Shown here piece by piece: positions 14,151 through 19,423 of a stretch of DNA of 19,423 nucleotides. This stretch comes from Methanobacterium sp. UBA176. GTDB lineage: Archaea > Methanobacteriota > Methanobacteria > Methanobacteriales > Methanobacteriaceae. Made by a program: the position numbers and the translations under genes. Under the pieces are notes generated by a model. That model had not been told where the DNA came from, did no database searches, and saw only the letters and a list, made by a program, of their open reading frames with translations. How positions within the stretch are numbered: the stretch's first letter is position 1; each line of letters starts with the position of its first letter. The DNA lies in contig DAVZ01000002.1 in assembly GCA_002505765.1 (NCBI GenBank), forward strand, positions 1 to 19,423, written 5' to 3'.

Positions 14151-15863
14151 TTGTCCTGGATTATTCTAATTTTTATCCTTTTAGTAGCATCCATAAAAAA
14201 CAGAGAATCAGAGCAAAAAATAAGTGTTTCAGTCGTAATACCGGCATATAATGAAGTAAAAACTGTAGAAAACGTCGTTAAAGTGGTAAAAAGCTTAAAT
14301 TATATTGAGGAGGTTATTGTGGTTGATGATGGTTCATCTGATGGAACTGCTGAAGCAGCAGAAAGGGCTGGAGCTACTATTATAAAGCATTTGAAGAATA
14401 AAGGGAAAGGTGCTGCTTTAAATACAGGCTTTAAAAAGTCTACTGGAGATATAGTTGCCTTTATTGATGCAGATTTAGAAAATTTAACAAAAAATCAGGT
14501 TGAAAATATTATAAACCCAATACTGGACGGAAAAACTGATGTTACCAAAACTAAATTTAGAAGAAAAGCTGGAAGAGTAACAGAATTGACTGCAAAGCCT
14601 CTGTTAAACTTTTTTTTCCCAGAATTAAAGTTTGAGCAGCCTTTAAGCGGACAGTTTGCTGCCAAAAGAAGTTTTTTAAATAATATTAAATTTGAAGAAG
14701 ACTACGGCGTCGATGTTGGAATTGTTCTTGATGCAGATGTAAGGGGAATGAAAATAAAAGAAGTTGACATTGGCAAAATTGAGCATTCTCATTCTCCTAT
14801 TGGAAGTTTAAACAAAATGGCAAATGAAGTTGTAAGAACCATAGTAGATAGAGCAATGGAGTATGGAAGGGTTTCCATGATGGATACCCTCGGAAAATAC
14901 ATAAGAATGAGTATTTTAGGGCTTTCACTTACATCTTTAGGCCTATTTTCCATATTTTTCATCAATAAAATACCTGCATGGTTTGGAACAATACTCTTTT
15001 TAGCTGGATTAGTTTTAGCGATTTATTATATTGCAAAACTTGTAAAAAGAGGATATACAGTAATTATAAGATCAGATAGAAAATCTCCTACCGCTAAATC
15101 ATTTTTATATATGCATTTTCCAATTTTAGTCTCTGCATTGATACTGCTGGCCATGATTTTCACATTTATGGGATCTGTACATATTACTGATAGTGGAATA
15201 TCAGTACAGCCTGCTTCCAGTAATCTGGTATGGAAAAGCCCTGCAAACAGCAGCATACCTTTAGATGTGAGAGGTCCTTATACTGTAGATAGCGCGTTAG
15301 AATACGAATACAATATTTTAAGATTTCCTATAGATGTTCTAAGAACTTTAGAAGTTAATTATGGTGATTCTATCTATATAAAGGATGAAAATTATACTAT
15401 AATTCCAAATAGGCCAGGAGAAGAAAATATATTGAGAATACCTTCTGATGCAAGAACGTACCTTGGTTTAGATATAGGGACTGTTTTACTGGATAATAAT
15501 ATCAGAAATACATTCAAAAACTCATATGTAGAGAAAAAAATACCTATTAATGGAAATATTGGCAATTCAAGCATTGAAGAAGGAATTTTCATTAAAACAA
15601 GCAATAACGAGGGAAGGATAGTAAATATATATGTTGATAACAAAAAGGTGGCAACCACAAAAGGAATATTTCAAAATGGAACTTACAGTATCTATATCAA
15701 TAATATTAAATACAGAAATATCTATGTAGATGATGATAATTCCACTTCTTATGCTTATTGGGGCCGATATACTATAAAAATAGAAATTGGAGATAAAGCT
15801 ACTTCTAATGCAGAATTTGCAACGTCTAATGAGGGAAAATTTTTAAATCTTGTTTTTAAATAA
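14151..15863 (+). CDS. Membrane-anchored family 2 glycosyltransferase with external C-terminal domain
   Basis: Transfers a sugar from a nucleotide donor; resembles dolichyl-phosphate sugar synthases and glucosyl-3-phosphoglycerate synthases, with the acceptor unknown. The 570-residue protein has a possible N-terminal helix (2-15), then the GT-A domain at about 25-235, with VSVVIPAYNE (26-35), DDGSSDGT (59-66) and the metal-binding DAD (106-108). Three membrane helices follow (about 254-273, 277-298, 318-341). By this topology the last 230 residues lie outside the cell; they carry several N-x-S/T sequons and two AbrB-like segments (389-410, 427-447). TTG 14151 is chosen because GAGGTG (14139-14144) is six bases upstream; GTG 14142 overlaps that site. 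It may build a lipid-linked sugar for surface polymers or glycoproteins. It converges on the marker 11 gene, leaving only ten bases between stops. Confidence 0.8.
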   Translation: MSWIILIFILLVASIKNRESEQKISVSVVIPAYNEVKTVENVVKVVKSLNYIEEVIVVDDGSSDGTAEAAERAGATIIKHLKNKGKGAALNTGFKKSTGDIVAFIDADLENLTKNQVENIINPILDGKTDVTKTKFRRKAGRVTELTAKPLLNFFFPELKFEQPLSGQFAAKRSFLNNIKFEEDYGVDVGIVLDADVRGMKIKEVDIGKIEHSHSPIGSLNKMANEVVRTIVDRAMEYGRVSMMDTLGKYIRMSILGLSLTSLGLFSIFFINKIPAWFGTILFLAGLVLAIYYIAKLVKRGYTVIIRSDRKSPTAKSFLYMHFPILVSALILLAMIFTFMGSVHITDSGISVQPASSNLVWKSPANSSIPLDVRGPYTVDSALEYEYNILRFPIDVLRTLEVNYGDSIYIKDENYTIIPNRPGEENILRIPSDARTYLGLDIGTVLLDNNIRNTFKNSYVEKKIPINGNIGNSSIEEGIFIKTSNNEGRIVNIYVDNKKVATTKGIFQNGTYSIYINNIKYRNIYVDDDNSTSYAYWGRYTIKIEIGDKATSNAEFATSNEGKFLNLVFK

Positions 15864-15873
15864 GTTTATACAT

Positions 15874-16806
15874 TTAATCATAGACCTTTACTGCTTCTTC
15901 GATATCATTATAAAGACCAAGAGCTGCAAGAGCACCAATTTTACCTTCAGATCCTGTGACTTCTACAAGTTCAATTCCTATTTCCTTTGCTGCTTCCTCA
16001 GCTTCTTCAAGATATATCATTGATTTTTTAGCAGCTTCAGCATATTCTCTGAGTTTTTCTGGAACAGATATCCCATCAAGAACTGCAATGGATGTTTTGC
16101 TGGATAAGGTATGTTTTTTAAGTAGTTTACATGTTTCCTCTATTATTCTTTCGCGATTCCCTGGTTTAATGGCAAAAACAAGTGCAATAGCTACACAATT
16201 TTGTGTTTTATTTGGGTTGTGAGGGTAAAGCTGTACAATAACATGATTTATGTATTCAAATCCCATTTTACTAAGTTCAATACCTACGTTGTTTGCTAAA
16301 GTCCATGTAGCTCCTTCTTCTTTTGTATCAGTATCATCAACGCCTATTACAATCTTTTGAAGCTTTGGAGTTACCACCGCAGCCCTTCCAACTTTAGATC
16401 CTCCGCCAATATCGTAAAGTTCAACTCTTTTAACTCCTTCTGCCATTCCACGACACATTGCAGCGCCTACTCCTGCGCCGGCAAGCCCTGCATGAACTAC
16501 TTTAACTTCATCGCCCTCAACTGAAACTTCTTCAATTCCTGCCGCAGAATAACTGGCTTTAAGGTTTAAATCACTTTTTCCAACTTTTACAAGATAAGTA
16601 TGTTTGTTACCATCTCTTTGGGCGCTTTTTACAATGTTGCTTGACCTGCCATACTGGTACACCATCCATTCAGATCCCCCTACGCAGGGATGATACTCCA
16701 CGATTTCTACCATGTTCCCATCAACCATTGTAAGGACCTTTTTATACGGTGCAATCCAGGGATCTTTAAATTTGTCTTTAAGGTCTTCAGGAGTTAAAAT
16801 TTCCAT
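15874..16806 (-). CDS. mmp11: Methanogenesis marker protein 11
   Basis: Member of a protein family found in methanogens; its biochemical role is unknown. The 310-residue protein begins with DPWIAPY (15-21) and EYHPCVGGSEWMVY (37-50), typical of the family. The C-terminal half has GVDDTDTKEEGATW (155-168) and GSEGKIGALAALG (285-297), which resemble the DDTD nucleotide-binding motif and glycine-rich end of TiaS, the tRNA(Ile2) agmatidine synthase. An ATP-dependent activity on a nucleic acid or small molecule is therefore possible but unproven. The start ATG 16806 has GAGGCTGATT immediately upstream. ribH lies 122 bases upstream on the same strand; a weak TATA-like stretch in the gap leaves open whether they are cotranscribed. 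Confidence 0.88.
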   Translation of the reverse strand: MEILTPEDLKDKFKDPWIAPYKKVLTMVDGNMVEIVEYHPCVGGSEWMVYQYGRSSNIVKSAQRDGNKHTYLVKVGKSDLNLKASYSAAGIEEVSVEGDEVKVVHAGLAGAGVGAAMCRGMAEGVKRVELYDIGGGSKVGRAAVVTPKLQKIVIGVDDTDTKEEGATWTLANNVGIELSKMGFEYINHVIVQLYPHNPNKTQNCVAIALVFAIKPGNRERIIEETCKLLKKHTLSSKTSIAVLDGISVPEKLREYAEAAKKSMIYLEEAEEAAKEIGIELVEVTGSEGKIGALAALGLYNDIEEAVKVYD

Positions 16807-16928
16807 AATCAGCCTCTATAAACTTCTTGTTTGATAAATTCATAAATCTATAATATTCATTTTAAGGTCCCTATTAATTATTTCTTAAGGTAGATTTCTT
16901 TAAAATAATTGAATAGTAAAAAGAAGAA

Positions 16929-17339
16929 TTATTTTAAGCGTTCAAACATCTTAACAGCAGCTTCAACAGCACGTTTTCCATAATCAACACGCTGATGTGC
17001 TTCTAAACGTGTCATTCCAGGGCCTGAAATTCCTAAAGCAACAGGTTTATCATATTCAAGAGCTAGATCAGCTATTTTTCGTGAAGCATGCTGTACAACA
17101 ATCTCATCGTGTGAAGTAGCGCCTTCAATAACTGCTCCAAGAGTAATTACAGCATCTATCTCATCATCCACTAAAAGTTTTTTAATTGCAAGAGGCATGT
17201 CAAAAACTCCAGGTACAGCTATTACTTTTGTTATTTCAGAATCTAAAAACTTTGCATGTTCCTTAGCAAGTTCAAGCATCATATGAGTTATATCATAATT
17301 GAATTCCGCCACTACTGCTCCTAATCTGACTTTTACCAT
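16929..17339 (-). CDS. ribH: 6,7-dimethyl-8-ribityllumazine synthase RibH
   Basis: Condenses the ribityl-aminopyrimidine with dihydroxybutanone phosphate, the penultimate step of riboflavin synthesis, needed here also for coenzyme F420. The 136-residue protein is the normal archaeal length and forms shells or pentamers in this family. Motifs: VAEFNYDIT (10-18), AVPGVFDMP (41-49), and GAVIEGATSHDEIV (68-81) with the catalytic histidine at 77. The start ATG 17339 is preferred strongly: GGAGG with TTAT lies just upstream, the protein then begins at the conserved strand, and the 26 extra codons up to 17417 are not family-like. A perfect inverted repeat lies 32-52 bases before the start codon, suggesting control in the leader or promoter. 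Confidence 0.94.
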   Translation of the reverse strand: MVKVRLGAVVAEFNYDITHMMLELAKEHAKFLDSEITKVIAVPGVFDMPLAIKKLLVDDEIDAVITLGAVIEGATSHDEIVVQHASRKIADLALEYDKPVALGISGPGMTRLEAHQRVDYGKRAVEAAVKMFERLK

Positions 17340-17370
17340 TTTATAACCTCCAATAGAAATTTTAATGTTC

Positions 17371-17391
17371 CAAAATTCACTCTGAATTTTG
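17371..17391. promoter_or_regulatory. Inverted repeat upstream of ribH
   Basis: CAAAATTC (17371-17378) and GAATTTTG (17384-17391) form a perfect 8+8 inverted repeat with a five-base gap, 32-52 bases upstream of the ribH start codon. It could be an operator (archaeal riboflavin genes are often controlled by RbkR-type regulators) or an RNA hairpin. The regulator is a guess. Confidence 0.35.
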
Positions 17392-17482
17392 ATAACTCCC
17401 ATAGGGTTTAGGCTCATCTTGTTTGAAATATGAAATTCACTTTATTAAATTTAATTTACCCTACATATATGCATATCTCTAT

Positions 17483-17569
17483 TTATATGACGTAAAGTAA
17501 AGCAGCCGCCACTGCACTTCCCACCATAATAAAGATTATAAATAGAGCTATAAGTTGTGCTCTGTCCAT
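17483..17569 (-). CDS. 28-residue single-helix membrane microprotein
   Basis: Not assigned to any family; supported by its ribosome binding site and composition. The frame starts with ATG 17569 and ends with TAA at 17483-17485. The peptide opens with the polar head MDRAQ and then a continuous hydrophobic helix (LIALFIIFIMVGSAVAAAL) ending in YVI, a classic single-pass membrane microprotein with the head probably in the cytosol. A strong GGAGGTTGAT site lies directly upstream, and its GGAGGTTGA bases are the last three codons (Gly-Gly-stop) of the cysteine desulfurase gene, so the two are coupled. It is five bases beyond that stop codon. Possible roles are a partner or membrane tether for the upstream enzyme or an unrelated small subunit; there is no direct evidence for either. 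Confidence 0.6.
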   Translation of the reverse strand: MDRAQLIALFIIFIMVGSAVAAALLYVI

Positions 17570-17573
17570 ATAA

Positions 17574-18782
17574 TCAACCTCCAGCAAATTTTGAGATTTC
17601 ATTAACAGTTTCCGCTAGAATATCTATTTCTTCTTTATTATTATAACAATGAACCGAGGCTCTAACGGTTCCTCCTAAAGTATCAGTATCCAAATGTCTT
17701 ATTGCAGGAATTGCACAATGGTAACCACTTCTTACACAAATATTTTTAACTTCATCCAGTATCTTTGCCACATCGTGCGAATTCATGTCTTCTATATTAA
17801 AAGCAACAATGCCATGTATGTTGTCTGGATCACCGTAACATATAGAATTATCTATTTCATTGATCCTTTCGTACATGTACTTTGTGAGTTTAGTGCTGTA
17901 TTTTTCGATATTTTCTATCCCAATTCTTTCAATATAGTCTACAGCAGCTCCAAGACCTATAAATCCTGCAATATTCTGTGTTCCTCCTTCAAATCTTGCA
18001 GGAACTGGTTCAAACACATAATCCTCTTCTGTCACATTTGAAACCGTTCCTCCACCAAGATTTAATGGTTTAAGATTTTCAGAAACCTCTTTTTTGCAGT
18101 ATAAAAATCCAGTGCCTACTGGCCCTAAAAGTCCTTTATGCCCTGGAAATGCTATAAAATCTGCTTTTGTTTCCTTAACATCCAGTATCATATGTCCGGC
18201 AGATTGAGCAGCATCAACAAGATATAGTGCATCGTTTTCTTCTGCAATATCTCCCATATCATATATTGGCTGGCATGAACCAATGGAGTTAGAAATATGA
18301 GTGGTGGTAATTAGCTTTGTATTTCCATCTACGGCTTTTTCAACATCTGCTGCATCTATTACTCCAAATTTATTGGCCTTTATAATTTTTAAATTGATTC
18401 CATGCTTTTTTAATTCAAGCCAGGGAATAAAGTTAGAATGATGTTCTATATTGGGAACGATTATTGAATCACCTTTCTTAAAGTCTATGCCCCGGGCTAC
18501 AATGTTTATTGCTTCAGTGGTATTTTTAGTAAATATCACTTCATTTTTAGCAGAATTTATGAACTTTGCTATTTTTTCCCGGGCATCCTCAAATTTTGTT
18601 GTTGCCTTTACTGCCGTTTTATAAGCTCCCCTTCCTGTATTTGCATTGAAATTATGATAGTAATCAAGCATAGCGTTCACTACAGGCTCCGGGGTTGGAG
18701 TGGTACTTGCAGCATCAAGATAAATAATTTGGTTTAGTAAAGGAATTTCTGCCCTTATCTGGCTATTTTTTATATCTTCCAT
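17574..18782 (-). CDS. SufS/Csd-type cysteine desulfurase
   Basis: PLP-dependent enzyme that removes sulfur from cysteine as a protein-bound persulfide, for Fe-S clusters or thio-cofactors. The protein (402 residues) has the family order: YLDAAST (21-27), NIEHHSNFIPW (111-121, including the histidine stacking on PLP), VDAAQSAGH (189-197, Asp190 contacting PLP), the PLP lysine in GHKG (Lys216), and RSGYHCA (351-357) with the catalytic Cys356, which marks group II (SufS-like) enzymes. ATG 18782 is chosen because it gives the normal N-terminus; an in-frame TTG at 18821 overlaps the stop of the upstream dehydrogenase gene and would add 13 unlike residues. Its ribosome binding site is weak, so translation may be coupled to the upstream gene 35 bases away. 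The last codons contain the ribosome binding site of the microprotein. Confidence 0.93.
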   Translation of the reverse strand: MEDIKNSQIRAEIPLLNQIIYLDAASTTPTPEPVVNAMLDYYHNFNANTGRGAYKTAVKATTKFEDAREKIAKFINSAKNEVIFTKNTTEAINIVARGIDFKKGDSIIVPNIEHHSNFIPWLELKKHGINLKIIKANKFGVIDAADVEKAVDGNTKLITTTHISNSIGSCQPIYDMGDIAEENDALYLVDAAQSAGHMILDVKETKADFIAFPGHKGLLGPVGTGFLYCKKEVSENLKPLNLGGGTVSNVTEEDYVFEPVPARFEGGTQNIAGFIGLGAAVDYIERIGIENIEKYSTKLTKYMYERINEIDNSICYGDPDNIHGIVAFNIEDMNSHDVAKILDEVKNICVRSGYHCAIPAIRHLDTDTLGGTVRASVHCYNNKEEIDILAETVNEISKFAGG

Positions 18783-18817
18783 GGATAAAACAACCCTTAT
18801 TTCCCGGAATCTGTACT

Positions 18818-19423
18818 TCAATCTTCTATTTTCTTCCTTATCTCCCGAGCCATTTCCATTGTGGAAGCGCTTCCACCAAGGTCCTGAGTTACCACCTTAC
18901 TCTCACTTAATACCTCTATTAAGGCATTTTCAACAGTACGCGCTGCTTCGTGCTCTTCAAGATAGTCAAGCATTAATACTGCAGATAGTATCATAGCAGA
19001 AGGGTTTGCTGTACCTTTACCTGCATGTCGAGGCGCTGAACCATGTACTGGTTCAAATATCCCCATATTTTCGCCAATATTTGCAGAAGGAATCAAACCT
19101 AATCCCCCAACAAGTCCTGCACCTTCATCTGAGAGGATATCGCCAAATAGATTTGTGGTTACTATTACATCGAACATATAAGGGTTTGTGAGAAAAAACA
19201 TCGCTGTAGCATCCACATATCGATCGTCAGTTTCAATATCGCTGTAATTCTCAGATACTTGGTAGAATATATCCCTGAAAAGACCATCAGTCTTTTTAAG
19301 CACGTTTGCTTTGTGAACTGCAGTGACTTTTTTCCTGCCTGTTTTTTTAGCGTAATCAAAGGCAAATTTACAGATTCTTTCACTTGCCCTTCTGGTTATA
19401 ACCCTTAAAGCAGTTGCTCCATC
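18818..19423 (-). CDS. leuB: 3-isopropylmalate dehydrogenase (LeuB) or homoisocitrate-type paralogue AksF, 5' truncated by window
   Basis: NAD-dependent beta-decarboxylating dehydrogenase; the C-terminal 201 residues are inside the window and the start lies beyond 19423. The visible part begins DGATALRVITRRASER and contains the catalytic lysine in VHKANVLKKTDG, the metal-binding aspartates in TTNLFGDILSDE, and the cofactor loop EPVHGSAPRHAGKGTANP. The arginine in GSAPR is unusual, since the family more often has Asp there for NAD specificity. LeuB (leucine synthesis) and AksF (coenzyme B and related 2-oxoacid elongation) cannot be separated with certainty from this part; LeuB is favoured because the ribH-desulfurase-leuB neighbourhood is, from memory, the one found in related Methanobacteriales. 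It is the upstream gene of the desulfurase-microprotein operon. Confidence 0.85.
   Translation of the reverse strand, partial: DGATALRVITRRASERICKFAFDYAKKTGRKKVTAVHKANVLKKTDGLFRDIFYQVSENYSDIETDDRYVDATAMFFLTNPYMFDVIVTTNLFGDILSDEGAGLVGGLGLIPSANIGENMGIFEPVHGSAPRHAGKGTANPSAMILSAVLMLDYLEEHEAARTVENALIEVLSESKVVTQDLGGSASTMEMAREIRKKIED

Noticed and set aside
1..19423. CRISPR array, tRNA, rRNA or insertion sequence
   Set aside because: No regularly spaced repeats, no cloverleaf-like sequence and no transposase-like frame were seen by eye on either strand; a covariance search was not possible.

Overview
The window looks like a low-GC stretch of chromosome from a hydrogenotrophic methanogen of the order Methanobacteriales, most likely Methanobacterium or a close relative. 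The evidence is a methanogenesis marker protein 11, a CfbA/CbiX-type chelatase with a histidine-rich loop (coenzyme F430 or cobamide synthesis), a tandem PurE, an archaeal small lumazine synthase, an archaeal UbiD-family decarboxylase, pilin-like surface proteins, archaeal TATA boxes, and Shine-Dalgarno sites of the GGAGGTGAT type. No rRNA, tRNA, CRISPR array or insertion sequence was seen.

Layout, left to right. A double-domain MgtE/SLC41-like cation transporter (+) is followed by a 300-base hairpin-rich spacer. Next, on the minus strand, comes a Get3/ArsA ATPase, then a tightly coupled pair of secreted pilin-like glycoproteins. Reading right from about 5.2 kb is a compact operon: a DUF35 zinc-ribbon/OB protein, a sirohydrochlorin chelatase and ThiL. 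AmrS (radical SAM) and a divergent M28 peptidase-like exoprotein follow as separate units. From 9686 to 11561 lies the one accessory-looking segment: a lysine/asparagine-rich, apparently leaderless gene with an N-terminal Vsr/DUF559-like nuclease signature. Its reading frame breaks near its 3' end and continues in a +1 frame. It ends tail-to-tail against ubiD.

Right of this, ubiD and a tandem purE lie on the minus strand. A membrane-anchored family 2 glycosyltransferase with an outward-facing C-terminal domain diverges from purE. The right end carries marker protein 11, ribH, an unlisted 28-codon membrane microprotein, a SufS-like cysteine desulfurase, and the C-terminal two thirds of LeuB (or its paralogue AksF), all minus strand. 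The desulfurase, microprotein and LeuB genes look like one operon.

Most genes are core metabolism: cofactors (F430/cobamide, thiamine, flavin, Fe-S sulfur), purine and leucine synthesis, and probably isoprenoid synthesis (DUF35 partner protein and UbiD-type decarboxylase). The most original signals are the nuclease-like split gene, the microprotein whose ribosome binding site is built into the last codons of the desulfurase gene, several inverted repeats placed at predicted promoters (ubiD, amrS, ribH), twin AbrB-like motifs on the external side of the glycosyltransferase, and the loss of a metal-binding histidine in the M28-like protein. All functional statements come from reading motifs by eye; no database search was run.
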